A DNA stretch of 64,000 bases from Paramacrobiotus metropolitanus (GCF_019649055.1 NW_026570309.1:248001-312000); one strand, 5' to 3'. Shown: positions 38,039 through 51,589, counted from the stretch's first letter. Notes: generated by a model from the letters alone, not told the origin. Translations and numbers: made by a program.

Positions 38039-38599
38039 TTTAGAAGGGTAAATAGTACAAATTTGCAATTATAACCGTTACGAATACCGGTAGGTAGCAG
38101 ACATAACTGTGCCGACTGTTACTGGAATACGAAATTATGCCGGCTAATACACAGTACCGGTATAGTACACGTCCTAGAAATTATTCGGACAATAACAGAA
38201 TATTTTACTTTAGTTGTTATGGTGTTGGTTTATAAATACCTGCCGCATGGCTTCGGGGTCGTTTCCGGCCATGTTCGGCATAAATGCCCAAATGAAGTAA
38301 AGTTCCGAGCCCACATTCGGTTTTCCTCGTGTGGCGTGTAGGAGTAATTCGATTTTACAGTATATGCTCCACAGTTCACACGTCGATGGCGCTGCAGTCA
38401 GAGCATTTTGTTGTCGCAGTTTATGTACTCGCACAGTCCATCAATGTTTATTGTTTATTGTACGTACGGCAGGCAGGTAACCCATTGAAAGCTAGGATCG
38501 AATCTAGCGTGGGAATTTAAACCTGGCTAAATGACAGACAACATTATGAATTTAAAGCAAAAGCCATTAATACAAGAGAATTACTAAGAAAAGGAAGGC

Positions 38600-39560
38600 A
38601 GTCAGGCAATGGTAACATGCTTCAGTGCATTACGAAAAACAGCAAGCGAACTGCTACTAAGAATGTCGTTTCCGGCTTCGGTTAGCCGGTTTCTGATGTT
38701 GTTCAGTCTCCACGCCAACGTAGACTTCCCCGTCCTTGTGGCCGCGTCCGCTTCGATGAAGGTCCTGTTTCCGCTTCGAAGACTGTACGGTTTGGATTGT
38801 TGCTTTATGACGATCATTTCGGTGAGGTAGCGGGGCACTTGGAACTTCTCCGGGTGCAGAATTTTGTAAAGCCATGTTGCTTCCTGGCGTTTCCATCGTT
38901 CAGACAGTGGCGTAATCCCGTATTGTTTCATCAGGCTGGTGGCAGATACTTCGGCATACAGTAGTTAGCGATAGCTCGAATAGCTTTTCTTTGCGCAGCA
39001 GCCAGCGGCTCCAGCGTGGACACAGGCGCACCGCTCCACACAGTGGAGCAACGGTCCAGGTGAGACTGGACGAATGCGTGATAAAGTCGGGGCGGGGCGT
39101 TGGGGCAGCGGCAGTCCGCTCTTAACACTGTTTACGAGAGCGATTCCATGGTAAGCACTTTTTTGGACCTTTTTAATTTGGTCAGTCCATTTCAAATGCT
39201 CATCAGTTATCACTCCCAAGTGTTTGACTGACTTTTCGGTTCAGGCTTATGCCCGTTCAAATCAACTGACACGATACTCTTATCACGACTGTACGCAGAA
39301 GTGACCATTAGCAGTTTTGACTTCTTTTCGTTGACAAACGAACGGTAAGCCACTCGCATATTATTGGGAGCACTGCAGTTATTTTGTCTGCTGCTTCCGA
39401 CTTCGTGTCTGCTATCGCGTAGCAGATCGTATCATCAACAAAACTTTCTAACTGCACATCTGGGCAATCAAATTCGATTTTCAGCAGTTCGTTTAAATAA
39501 TTTATGAAAAGTAAAGGACCAATGACACTAGGAGTAGTCGATCAGCGAGACCGGATTACA
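38600..39560 (-). mobile_element. 5'-truncated LINE (non-LTR retrotransposon) reverse-transcriptase fragment
   Basis: On the minus strand the palm-domain order of CR1/jockey/L2-type reverse transcriptases is readable: SVIGPLLFINYLNELL, the catalytic box FVDDT (YADD equivalent), KHLGVITDEHLKWTDQIKK, then thumb-like LYHAFVQSHLDRCSTVW and LAAAQRKAIRAIANY. The C-terminal region QSKPYSLRSGNRTF ... RLNNIRNRL ends at 38602. The fingers region and ORF1 are missing, and at least one frameshift (near 39245) separates the palm from the rest. It is an old, inactive copy, typical of 5' truncation during target-primed integration. Confidence 0.8.
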
Positions 39561-40524
39561 AGTATTCACCGGCATAATGCATGCCGCTCATCGGTATCCC
39601 GTATCACCACCAGCTTTCAATATGCGCAAAACAGAATGGAGCAGCAGTGCGGGAAGTTTTCGTTTTATCGTTCGTTTTTTACGTTTAACCTTTTAGGTTT
39701 AATTTTATTGTAACTCGACACAGGAATGTTCATGGGCTTCGTGACACCACAGATATACTGTACTTCTTTGTACATATGACCATAGTCGTCACAGCAAAGC
39801 AGCAAAACAGTAACGACAAATAAAAATACCAGCGCAGTCTAAAAACAACAGAAATGGCGCACGAGACAATCGAAATCTAAATAGTGCGGTAAGTAACTGC
39901 CCTTAACTGTCATTATACTACGGTACATGCAATAATATCTAGCAAGCGGTGCAGTAATCGTACTGACAGTGCACTCGATTGCAGCCCAAATTACGTAAGT
40001 ACTACCAACAAGTTGGACCCATTGACGTATAGGTCAACTGACCATTTTACATCCACTGAGAAACTGGACACATATTTCTTATAAACGGATTTAAATGGGA
40101 CTCTTTCTCGTTTATCGTTACGGAGCTCCGGTTGACACCGTTTGTACATGGCGGACTAATTTGGCTGCTTCAGTGCCGCGATTGCTAGGCAACATGCTAC
40201 TGCACCTGCAACATAGCAGTACCGGCGTCCTGGTCCCTTTGCCTTGATGGCTTGATGTAGTGCGCTTGTCGTGCTTACTTGATTGTTTTATTGCATTTGT
40301 TTTAACCAATCATAAGCGAATTGTATTAAGCAATGCAATTGCATCTTAAATAAATGGGAAGTTATGGTGCAAGCTATCGTGAACAAGTGTCAATGCGCTT
40401 AAAGTGTTAACAGTTCTATGTTCTTGACCTTAGTACAATATACAGTACCACTCCATTATATGCTAAACTTAATTGTCTGCACTATTGAAAATTGAGATAG
40501 AATTATCAGTTTACTTAAAGAAAC
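39561..40524. other. 5' flank of F-box copy G
   Basis: No exon recognised. The GC-richer part (40120-40260) contains GATTGCTAGGCAACATG, close to an RFX X-box, which may be chance. Confidence 0.3.
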
Positions 40525-42346
40525 ATGTACGTATATAATGTATGCAACGGATTGCGTGGTCCAGAAAGATGGCGCACGGTGGATGTATACGGCACAAACG
40601 GACTACTGCAGCACGGTGCAGTCATTAACGTTGTCGAGTGCGGGCTTGTTGTGGACTTCTTTTGTCCCGGCAGGCGATCAGAGCTGGTGGAATTTGAGAA
40701 AGCATTCCGGTGTGAAGGCTTCTTTGTGAAGGGTCGCGGCAAAGCCATCACCGGGACAGATAACGTTGAAGTACTAGTACAAGTGTCAGCCGATCAGCCT
40801 TGGACATGGTACCCAGCCAATTTCCTGGATCATCACATCCCTTGGGCGGAATTTGCCTTGGTCGCCGTGAGCGCCGGCGGCAGTGTATCCAAGAAAATTG
40901 TTTCACTCCGGCACATCCGGGTTCGGTCGACGGAATACGAGTTACTAAATCGAAGAGTTGGTAAGCGGGACTTTATCACCGGTACATACCAATTGCCGGA
41001 CAATGTGCCACAGCCGTTGGACCCGCGAACGTGGAGGAAGTGGAGGGAAGCGCTGGAATTGAATTTTCTGTGTAAAGTGTGTCCTGTCTGCTTCCGGCAG
41101 AATGAGTTGGTATACCTACAACCCGGCATCAACTCTTCGATACAGTCTGACTATTTGGTAAAAGCAGCAAATGTAATCTTAGTTACAGCCGCATGTACAT
41201 CTAGCCTTATGGTATTCACCGGAGTACGGAGGCCTCCGTGCTTTATGAGAAGCATATCCAGACGTAAAAACTGATAAAAAGCACAAAATACCGGTTAGAA
41301 CGAATAGCGCCGATATAGTCAGCCGGATAGAAGACTATTAAGTAAAACCTGTATATATGAAGGCAGGATCATAGTATGTACTATGTATGTACTTACTGAA
41401 AATCATAAGCCAGTGGCCTAATTTGTAAAGTACAGTATTTTTCGTCTCGACAGGCAGTCGTGATCGAATCTATTGTAAAGAAGAGCAACAGGACCAGGGA
41501 ACTGCGTACCCAACCAGTCAGTTCCGTGGCTGATCCGGACGACATACGGTTTGAGCGTTTATACCATCACTGGGAGGTGATGATGGTGATTTTCCGGCAA
41601 CTGACCACTTATAACCGAGCATACTACCGCCGCGTCTGTTCCGTGTGGGACGCCCTGTTGCAGTCAGACAGCACTTATAAGGCCGTCCATGTCTCGCTAA
41701 CCGATCGTTCGGACTTCCATGCTGCTCTGTGTATCTTGAACGCACTGAATTCGCAAACCGAGTACGTAATAATTGCCAACGCCGCATATCATACAGAGAT
41801 GTTGGAAGCATATTTACTGTGGATAGACGCTGTTCTCACGGTTGCGTCAGACTGTAAACCATGTAAAATAATCTTCTACGAATGCCGGTGGATATTTGAC
41901 GATCCCGCAGACGACACTGAGAGTCTCAACCACGTTGTGCCGAGGTTGAACGGCACACGACCGACAGTCAAAAAGCTGATGTGGGTCAGTTGTGCGTATT
42001 CATGCCTCCTTTCTCCGACATCTAAGAGATCAAAGTATGCCACCTTGCCTATGGCTACCGGTTCCATTCGGATTCCGTCGCCTAGTTTATCTGAAAACTT
42101 ATACTTTCTACTGGAGAAGGACCTTCCGTTGCCTTTGCCGAAACTGTCAAAGTGGGTCACCGATGTAGCCGATAGCGGTCAGGAAACTTATATCTATGAT
42201 ACCGATATCCAAACGGTAAAACTATCTCTTTCCGTTCTGGATATTGATTGTTAACTGGGCATCCTTCTGTAATTGGAAATTTATTACAGATTCTGCGAGA
42301 CTGCTTACTTTCTGAGAAGAGGAACACGCTTGGTGATGACTGCTAG
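40525..42346 (+). CDS. F-box family protein with FMRP-like N-terminus (copy G)
   Basis: Exons 40525-41157, 41454-42215 and 42290-42346 join in phase 0, about 483 residues. Tudor 1: ERWRTVDVYGTNGLLQHGAV and VVDFFCPGRRSELVEF. Tudor 2: DNVEVLVQVSADQPWTWYPA and RHIRVRSTEYE. KH0-like: LPDNVPQPLDPRTWRKWR and ELVYLQPGINSS. Exon 2 has a degenerate F-box (YHHWEVMMVIFRQLTTYNRA, YRRVCSVWDALLQ) whose LPxE core is not conserved, then the family region to EKDLPLPLPKLSKWVTDVAD. Exon 3 starts ILRDCLLSEKRNTLG and meets TAG after 18 residues, while family-like sequence (LHTLDVSTVMRVAVHV) continues beyond it, so the tail is shortened. With copy A it is the best-preserved member. Confidence 0.75.
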
Positions 42347-43666
42347 TCTGCCGATATCGCAACCAGTGGGATGTCAAAAGATCTGCATACTTTAGATGTG
42401 TCAACTGTGATGCGAGTAGCCGTGCATGTTACTGAATCCTACGCTACCAGGGACAAAAGGTCAGATTTGTGGAAAGCTGCAAGCACTTCCTGGACGCTTG
42501 TTCCGGAACTTCCTGAACATCCTTGTTCTCTTGGCGAAGCTGATGCTGCATCGAAGCCTTTTGGGAGTGCCGCACATGGACGTTTGGGTTGAGTTTGAAA
42601 ACAGCAAGCTTGACCTCAACAACCAAAAAACAGCCATTTATAATTTTTTTCTGTTATTAATCTTATTACACTTATATAATGTCGCTCTGTTATTATCGTT
42701 AACTACAAATGCACGCTACGGTTTGCTTGAGTGTGAGCAGTTGCGAGCGCTATGGTTGCACAATGGAGAAAAATCATAAACGTATGTACTCTGTACAGAT
42801 ACTATGTAAAGTGTACAACAACAAATATTAATTATGGTTGTACGAGTACATCACACTAATATTACAAGTAGATTACGGGAATCGCGCCGGGTTAAAACGT
42901 TACGCTGCCAACAAAGCGGGTTTGCATGCTATAATTATTATTTATATTAACTTTTGTTGCGGATAGGTTGTTCAGTTTCGTTCGCTAAAGAACTGCATCC
43001 ATACAGAAGATGAGAAACGATTTTTCATACATGTTACACAAAATAGCAAAGCAAGGCGAGTAAACTGGATGAATTTCGTGCAGTGCTTAATTTTTTCATT
43101 GACTGCTGAACCAGCCAATTTTTATCGCTGCGTTCTAATTACGCTGCATTAGGTTTGTTCCAGTTGATGAAATTACTGTAAAACAGCTGTGATATGTTCG
43201 AAGAAAATTCCGCCTGTCAATTCTAATCGTCCACTATTTGACGTTTATGTTCCTCACAATTGTCTGTGTACTTCAACAACAAATGTCGTTTAAGGTGTGA
43301 TTCACCTGAAAACACACTGTATTGTCCATGCCGCCACAGACCCGGATATTTATTACTGTGAACTAAATAGCTGTCTTTGCGATATCAGTTGCCGGCTGCC
43401 ATGCATATTCCCGGAAATAGCAATACGATTTTCAATGTAAATACACCAAGCATGATCGTAAGCGTTGCGCGTTGCACTTTGCTCCAAACCTGATTTTGTC
43501 GATATTCGTGTTGCGACTGGTTTATCTTTCCACTCAGTCCAGTGTGGTTAGTACTTAACAGTCACGGGCCATGTTATTATTTGCACACAAACATTCTTAT
43601 AGATTGTCTGTAATTCGCGATGTTGGCTATTTTTCTTCTATTTTAAGTATTTTCGAATTTCTGTAA
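42347..43666. other. 5' flank of the PGRP-kinase array
   Basis: No coding exon recognised. The conserved upstream block found before copies 2-4 (with TCGGTGACCCC) is not seen here. Confidence 0.35.
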
Positions 43667-46515
43667 ATGGCAGATTGTCCAGACGTCAATATTATTCCGC
43701 GTTCAGAATGGGGTGCACGAAATCCGGTGGCCGGATTAACAAATTTGACGCTTCCGGTTAAATATATGGTTTATACGCACACTTTTGGCGAACCATGCAA
43801 TAATCCCACATCTTGTTCATCCATTGTTCGAGAAATACAGAATTTTCATATGAATTCGCCTAATAATTTTGCGGATATCGGATACAAGTGAGCAAGCATT
43901 TTGCTTCTAATACAATTGCAATATTTGGATAACTCCATCACTGGAAATACCAATACATCCCTTAACATTTTCAGGCGGCCTCGCAACAGTTATTTATTAC
44001 TAGCAATAGGAGAAAGAAAGATTCATTTTACTGAAAGAAATAAGAAAAAATGTTTTAATCGGCTTGAGTAACATGGAAATCTTACGGAAACCATACGTAA
44101 ATTTCAATTAAATGTGCTAGTCTTTCATGCATGATATCTGCGGCTAATCTAGATTCTACATTAATTTTTTATTTACAGTTTCCTGATTGGGGGAGATGGG
44201 TCGATTTTTGAGGGGCGTGGTTGGCATACGAAAGGTGCATATAATCCGGATTACAATAGCAAAGGATTCGGAACGGCCCTGATCGGTCGATTTCCCCCGG
44301 AAGGTGAAAGAACTATTTCAGAATACTGGAGTAAGAAAGCGCTTCATCTGATTATTTGGTTTGCAAACTTTGTACTTGGTATTAGGGAACTACTTCAGCG
44401 ATCTCAGCTACGCCGCCGCGAAATCAGCAAATGGATTATATAAGTGCGCACTGAGCAAAGGCTACATAAGTCCGGCTAACGATTCCGCCGTTATTACGTC
44501 CCGGATAAATCCCGTTATTCGAGAGTACGTTTTAAATCCGGACGTGTTAATGCGTAAGTGCACCGTGAAGGAATTACAGGATCCGTTTACTGAGACAGTT
44601 TGTATCACTGCAGCCACGACGACAACAACAACATCAACGACTACAACAACGATTTTATTCAACACAACGAATACAATCGTTTCTCCAACAACTAGCACCA
44701 CTCCTGGTACAAATTGTTTGCCTGCATTGCGCAGATTTTAAAAGCAAAACGCAATTAAGTATCATAGCGTAATGTAGCATTTTTATCAAGGTTTAATTAT
44801 TTATAGTTCTCACCGATGGAGTTATTGCGGCCATTGCAACTGGGGTCGCGATACCACTTCTGTTGGCTGTGTTGTTCATTGTCTTAATCTGCAAACGCCG
44901 CAATAAGCTAAAGGTCAGCATATCAATGCGCTTCTTGTTCCCTTAGGGTAAAATAAATGTTGTTCGTTTATAACAGACAACGGAAGATTATCGAGCGGCT
45001 ATTCAGAAACTCATTCCACAGACTACGATGGCGTATTATGAACGTCCCCGATGGTCGGTGGATTTAAGTAAGCACGAGCCCGGTTCTTTGCACTGTGCAG
45101 TACCCCATTATACAGCCACAGCTGCAAATTATTAACAGGTGCTTTTCACAGGAGACGTGTGCCTAGGAACAGGACAGTATGGACAGGTCTTTAAAGGTTC
45201 TCTAATGGACAGGAAACCGTCGAAAACCCTGGGTCCAACGCTGTCGGGATGCCGTCCAGTTGCGGTAAAGATGCTGCGTGAGTCCTGCTGTGATTATCAG
45301 GGAACAGCGGGGTTTTTGGCGGAAATGAGCATCCTGATGAAGGTCGGCCGGCATGTGAACATTGTTAACTTGGAAGGTGTGGTTTTACGAGGTAAATAAG
45401 CAAACTGTTGCAATAAAATGTTTGAGGTGCTTTCAAAGATGATTCACAGAGACGATAAGACTTTATCGTGCTTTATATGACTATAGTTATAATATTATCA
45501 TTTTAGGGAAGCTGATGATGGTGATGGAACACTGCGAGTTAGGATCTTTGGACGCGTATCTTCGGAAGTTAAAGGAGGACACTTTCGCACCACCCCTTGA
45601 TGTAAATAACTTGGTCCGCTTAGCCAATAGTTATGTCGCCTTTGGTGTCGGGGACAAGCCACAAGCTACGGTTGCGACTGGATCAGGTCCAGATGTATCA
45701 GAACTGACAAACATCGCCTATCAAGTCAGCCGAGGAATGGAATTTCTGTCGTCAAAGCATGTCATCCACCGTGACCTGGCAGCGAGAAATGTCTTACTGA
45801 CCGCGGATAAAACAGCAAAAATTGCCGACTTTGGGATGGCAAGGGAGCAACCGGAATATATTTTGGAAAGGGAAAAGGTACACAGGCAAAGCAGAGCGGA
45901 ACTCGAATAGTTTTCTCAGCTTGCAGCGCGATTCGCTGTTTTAACAATGGAGACATACTGCAAAACGAAATATCGAATACCTTTTATTTTTTAGGTTCCT
46001 TTACCAGTATGTTGGATGGCACCAGAATCCATTATTCCCGGTCGCGGAATTTTTCACATCCCCAGCGATGTGTGGTCGTTCGGTGTGGTTCTCTGGGAAA
46101 TATTCTCCCTAGGAGAGACACCATACGCGATGGAGTTCCCCAACGGAATTTTATACGCGCAACTATGTACGTTTCTGCAAGAAGGCAACAGGTTACAAAC
46201 GCCTGACCTTTGTCCAGAACCAGTGTAAGTGTAATATTGCTCAGTGCTACCCCAATTATTAATGGACGAAGAATCAGAATGAGGTGTCGTTTCAGTGCGT
46301 TATTGATGGTGAAGTGCTGGGACTTCCAATCCGACAGCAGACCGGATTTTTTCGAGCTGCGTAAAGGACTGGAGGCCCTGTTACCGGTTGCTGACAGAGC
46401 GCGCTATGTGCTTTTCGATGAGGAAAATGAAAAGCTCAACAGCTGCTTAAAGTGTCCGGCGGAAGATTCAGGCTGTGCATCCGAAACCGCGTCGTCTTAT
46501 ATATCGTATGCTTGA
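43667..46515 (+). CDS. PGRP-domain receptor tyrosine kinase, copy 1
   Basis: Ten exons: 43667-43887, 44179-44303, 44386-44553, 44614-44706, 44807-44913, 44977-45067, 45152-45391, 45507-45877, 45995-46224 and 46296-46515. They join without a frame break to 621 residues. Exons 1-3 are a PGRP domain: CPDVNIIPRSEWGARNP, YMVYTHTFGEPC, IQNFHM, DIGYN|FLIGGDGSIFEGRGWHT, FGTALIGRF. Exon 4 is a Thr-rich stalk (poly-Thr, TNTIVSPTTSTTP). Exon 5 is one membrane helix (ATGVAIPLLLAVLFIVLIC) with stop-transfer KRRNKLK. Exons 7-10 are a full tyrosine kinase: [87 protein letters not shown]. The kinase insert is about 30 residues longer than in the sisters. The first His of the amidase IHHT motif is Thr and the C-terminal His/Cys ligands are absent, so it probably binds rather than cleaves peptidoglycan. 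No signal peptide precedes MADCP; an in-frame TAA lies just upstream. Confidence 0.87.
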
Positions 46516-48132
46516 GAATCTGATAAAGATTTTTATTACAACTTTGTTCACATTGAACTTTACGCGTTTGTTAATTAAGATATACTTGCAAGCAAACTTC
46601 TCATATTGCGCATGCCGCAATGAATTGAACGTGGGGATTTAATTCAGCGTTAAATGGATTTCTTTAAGCATTCAGGGATCCGAATCTGCTTACTGCAGAT
46701 ACAGTACGCAGAAATTCGACGACAACGAAATCTGCAGAATTACGGATATGTCGCACTTCATACGCCCATTAAAATTGTAACGTGTTTGTGTATTGCGCAA
46801 GCAATCACGAAAACATTAATTAGACGATTCGGCCAGCCGATAGTGCATTTGTTTATGGCGGACCTGCGTGCTAATTACAAAGGCTCAAAGTAAGATATCG
46901 GAAATATTGTCTTGCGTATAAAGCCGACCAGCGTCATACGGTTTATCGACATGTATGTCTCGACTGGCTTGAACGTTATGAACAGAAACGTAAGCGGCAA
47001 ATGTTTACTAATATGGAAGTGATGTTATGATATTTTTGTTACCTAATGCAATCAGCGATAGCTGATGTATGTCAATTAGACATTTTTCGCAACTGCTCCA
47101 CTTAACCATAGCACTACACTTAACCATACGCTATGGTTAAGTGCGAGCGTATGGTAAATGCGGATACCATACAAATTCGTTGTATGGTAGCTGACTTCCA
47201 AAGGCTCCTCTTAGTTCCCATACACTTTAACTTCGTTAGAGCTAAGCTTTTCTAGCACAGAAAACATCGGAGAACTTGAATTTTGATGTTCTAAAGGATG
47301 CCATACCGTGTAGCACGAGAAAAAAAAATAAATACGAAGATCTCTAGAAAACATCTGCGCTGGTTTTAAGGTATCCTGTACACTGTCACTCCGATGGCGG
47401 TGTCTAGCTACACGATAAGGTATGGTTAAGGTATGGTTATGGTGTCTTTTGCGAAAAGCCTCTAATAATAGCGTGTACAATTTTAAAGTATTGTGCAACA
47501 ACAAACTGTTTATTCCAGGTACAAATGTGTTAGACGCAAAGCGAATACCGTTAGTTATCGCGAATGTTACAATTTCATGAACAAATCATGCATCAAGGAA
47601 AATTTTCCGGCAGTTAGTTCCAGGAAGTGCTCATTCAGACGCATAGTTATCGGTGACCCCATTGATAGTATGGCGGTAAAAACAGCCTGTTGACTCCATT
47701 AAATATGGGTTGATTGTGTCGGCGGTATTGCCAGACTCATAACAGTTAGGTTAAGCAAAATCATTGTAGGCAATAAAGATAACGCGTTGATGATCTAATT
47801 TAAACCGACCATAAATCCCGATAGTTACCTGCTCGTGTTACCGGCTTATGCAGCCGTTTTATGCAATAAGATCATAAGAGCGGCTTAATCAATAACCAGC
47901 ATTGCTCTTTTCTCTCGTAATATGCACAAAGTATTGTCTCGGGGAAATGGCTTTGCTAACAAGCACACCCACAATTTTTGAAAATGTGAAGCATAGTTAG
48001 CAATTTTTACATCAAAGATTTCACTTCTTTACCAGCATAATGTAAAACAAGTTCTTTATCGGTATAATTATTATCACTGTTGAACATCATTTAAGTAAAA
48101 TCTGTGCGACTTGAGTAACGAACAATGTCAGA
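46516..48132. other. Spacer between PGRP-kinase copies 1 and 2
   Basis: Contains inverted repeats made of CTTAACCATA/TATGGTTAAG words at 47098-47190, echoed at 47418-47440. From 47564 on it contains the conserved upstream block described separately. No gene seen. Confidence 0.45.
47564..47800 (+). promoter_or_regulatory. Conserved upstream block of PGRP-kinase copy 2
   Basis: The block is shared with 52856-53040 and 59115-59350. It includes TTCCGGCAGTTAGTTCC, TCATTCAGACG, ATCGGTGACCCC (47650-47660 core) and TGATGATCTAATT. At its start an ATGTTACAATTTCATG stretch aligns with the hydrophobic mini-exon of copy 3 but is out of frame here. It may be promoter, 5' UTR exon or a decayed signal-peptide exon. 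Confidence 0.5.
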
Positions 48133-51100
48133 ATGGCGGAATGTCCAGGAGTTGCCATTATTCCGCATTCTGAATGGAGTAAACGAAATATCACGGGAAG
48201 CCACACCGCTCTTAATTTACCCGTCCCATACATGGTGTTTAGGCATACCGAAACATCGCCGTGTGTCACTCTAGCTTCTTGCAGAAGCACCGTGGTTGCC
48301 ATGCAAAAGTCGCATGTGGACGGAAACCAATGGGTGGACATTGGATACAAGTAAGCAATGCGCATTTACGGATGAGTATATTAAATGTCACAAATGTTTT
48401 TTTTTGACGTGCCCTTTCCCGGGCCTTTACAGCACTATAATCAGTAACCACAGTATATTGCAGTTTTGTGATTGGTGGAGATGGATCCATCTTCGAGGGT
48501 CGAGGGTGGCATAATAAAGGATCGGTGGCGAAACAGTACAACAGTATCGGGATTGGGATAGGGCTTATCGGTAGGCTCAAGACCAACGGTGGGTGAATTC
48601 TTGTTATTCCTTAATGATTATTTAGACACAGGCACGCCATTGCATGGGTCGGCGCATTAGTAAAAATCCTCCTTATGGTTGTGGTAGAAGTACTTTATCA
48701 CCCTCAAAAGTTACGTTACAATTTCATGTCCCAACCACAATCCCCATTCTTGCTTTACTCTAGTTAACGACCAATCAACGACTTTATACAGCCATAGTCT
48801 TTAACATGTACTTTTCACAAGATATGTAAAGTAAAACCTTATTTGTTTCTATAAAAAAGGCGGAATAACAATTACAATGTTCTATTGATATTCTTATGGC
48901 ATGGTATAGGAACTCAGCCAGTGCTTATTTTCAGGAAGCGAAAATCATGGATTTCTGTACGCTGCTGCCAAAGCGGCCAATGGTCTCTTTTACTGTGCGC
49001 GGGGGAAAGCTTATATTAATCAGACAGCGGATGGTGCTGTTGTTGCCTATGACATTAACCCGCTGATCAAAGATTTTATCTTGGATCCGGATGCAATGTT
49101 AAGTTAGTATAACCATTTCTGGTTTCTGCTCTCTCATAACTATTCTTAGTACACGGGTGCGTTAACGGCACACTGGAGATTTTCACGGCAAACACAGATT
49201 TGGAAAGTACTGCATTTAGAAACTTGTATGTACGAGCATTTGGAGGCTTTTGCAGCGACAACGTTTCCTCCACCGTCGCCAACGCTGCCTCCAGATCAGT
49301 CGATAACCACTCTGCCCACAACAACGTCGGCTTCGACAAGCCAATCATCTTCGGTTTCTCCTGGCTCCCGAGGGTCCACCACCTCCGCTTTCACAACAAC
49401 CGAAGCATCGGGTGCGCCTTACGCAATTTAACGAAGCAAAAAGAGCAATCACTTTCGCTGATGCAACTTGAAGAGAGATCGTTAACATAACGCTATACAG
49501 TTAGATTACTTACTGTACTCTATTCCAACTAATGCGACACTTCGCAAATGTGTATAAGCACTTTCAAACTGGCATGATTAAACGAGATTCGTGATACATT
49601 AATATCATCTTCAAAAATTAGCGGTGAATATTCACGGCTTAAAATACCGTACAATTATTTTGCTACGAAAACAAATGCGCATTGTTTTGATTGTACGGTT
49701 ACAGCAATACCGGGAGAAATAGTTGCCGGAATCGCTGCAGGATTTGGAGGCCTAATTTTATTGTTTGCGGTTCTTGGGATTCTGTTTTACAAGCGGCGCC
49801 TTCGGCTAAAGGTCTTGTTATTGGTTACCGGTAATTGGCTGTAAACGGAATAGAACAGGAATCTACTTCTTACGCAGACGAATGACTACCGACCGGCCAT
49901 TCGAAAGCTGATCCCCGAGAATGTGATAGCTTACTACGAACTTCCACGGTGGTCTGTTGAACTGCGTACGTACAGTTTCAGTAGTAATCTAGATTGTTTT
50001 CCGTTGTGCTGTACTCGTATGTGCACAGCCAAAAGGGTTAGTTTTGTCGATTTTGTCTCTTTACAGGAGACGTTTGCCTTGGAGAAGGGCAGTATGGGAA
50101 AGTTTACAAGGGGATGTTGCTCGATAACAAATCACGCAACGTACAACGGCGCCGGTCATCTGAAAGTCGTTCCGTAGCGGTTAAGATGTTGCATAAACTG
50201 CGTCACGATGACCACAGGCACGCTGGTTTCATTGCCGAAATGGGCATTTTAATGAAAGTGGGTCGTCATGTGAACATTGTTAATCTGGAGGGTCTTGTTC
50301 TCAAAGGTAAGTGACGGCGTTCTGTGCATACTCCTATACTACTGTATGTATGTACATAAAACTTTCGAAAATAATGGAAAAAAACTTTTGTCAGGAAAAT
50401 TGCTCATGGTAATGGAGCACTGTGAGCTCGGATCACTCGAACGTTATCTCCAAAGACTAAAAGTGGAAGCGGCTGATGTTCCCATAGGTAAGTGATCTGT
50501 GCTCGACAATCACGCCGAATCGTGCGAGATTTAATACAGAGAGTTAACGGCAGTGCTGATATAGCGGAGCTAACCAATATGGCGCATCAAGTCAGCCGCG
50601 GAATGGAGTTTCTAGCGTCCAAGAATGTCATTCATCGAGATCTAGCGGCTAGAAACATCCTACTGAATGCTTCGAAAACCGTGAAAATTGCCGATTTCGG
50701 AATGGCGAGAGAACAGCCTGCGTATATATTGGAAAGGGAAAAGGTCAGCCTGCAACAAATCAGTAAGCAGATTATCGGTTTGTTCCTACTAGTTTCTCTC
50801 TTACAGGTTCCACTGCCGGTTTGCTGGATGGCACCTGAATCCATTATTCCCGGGAGGGGAATATTCACCACGTTGAGCGATGTGTGGTCGTTTGGTGTTG
50901 TACTCTGGGAGATATTTACCCTGGGTGGTGTGCCCTATGCCAGCGAGTTTCCCAATGGGATATTCTACACACAGTTTTGCCTCTTCTTGCAAGAGGGTCA
51001 ACGATTAAGCACACCGGAATTATGTCCAGAATCATTGTAAGAACGTACCAGAAGTATATTACCGGGAGATTCACAAACATTTCCTGCCTATCTATTTGAC

Positions 51101-51337
51101 AGTGCGATACTAATGATGAATTGCTGGCACTTCCACGCGGAGGATCGACCCAATTTTTCCAGCTTGAGGCAAAGCATAGAAGCACTATTGCCGGCGATAG
51201 AAAGGGCACAGTACATTGCTTTTGATACGGAAAACGAGGCACTGAATAACTGCCTCAACAATCCAGCAGATTGTTCTAGCTCGTCCACTTCTTCATCGAG
51301 CACTTCGTCATCTAGTCAAACCATCGCGAAGATGTAA
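48133..51337 (+). CDS. PGRP-domain receptor tyrosine kinase, copy 2
   Basis: Exons: 48133-48350, 48464-48588, 48935-49102, 49256-49411, 49705-49811, 49878-49965, 50067-50306, 50395-50462 (or 50487), 50540-50743, 50807-51036 and 51103-51337. [66 protein letters not shown]. The stalk is Ser/Thr/Pro-rich (TTFPPPSPTLPPDQSITTL ... SVSPGSRGSTTS). The helix is [20 protein letters not shown], followed by KRRLRLK. Kinase: [52 protein letters not shown]. The kinase hinge exon is split by an intron the sisters lack. The strong donor ATAG|GTAAG breaks the frame with the only good acceptor; the weak donor AAA|GTGGAAG keeps it, giving about 612 residues. The tail is Ser-rich. Confidence 0.84.
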
Positions 51338-51589
51338 CGCGATTTCCTCATTGCTGAAATTCTGTTTCATGAAACACCTTAGAATTCTTTTGTTTGTTTC
51401 TCGTTTTTCTCGGTTGTGGGATCAGTTTGTGTATCATGACTGCCGTTGGCCCGCAAATAATAAAATTAAATAACTTATTCGGCACTAGTCGCACTACTGT
51501 CAAATCGTAGTTACAAGTTTTATAAGCTGATACTGTTGCTCGTGCTCCTCATTATTCGTAATCACCAAAAAAGCACATTGTCCATGTGG

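Noticed and set aside
43667-46515. Separate PGRP gene and separate kinase gene lying side by side
   Set aside because: Intron phases connect PGRP, stalk, helix and kinase exons in one frame in copies 1 and 4, with no start or stop context between them, and the order repeats four times.
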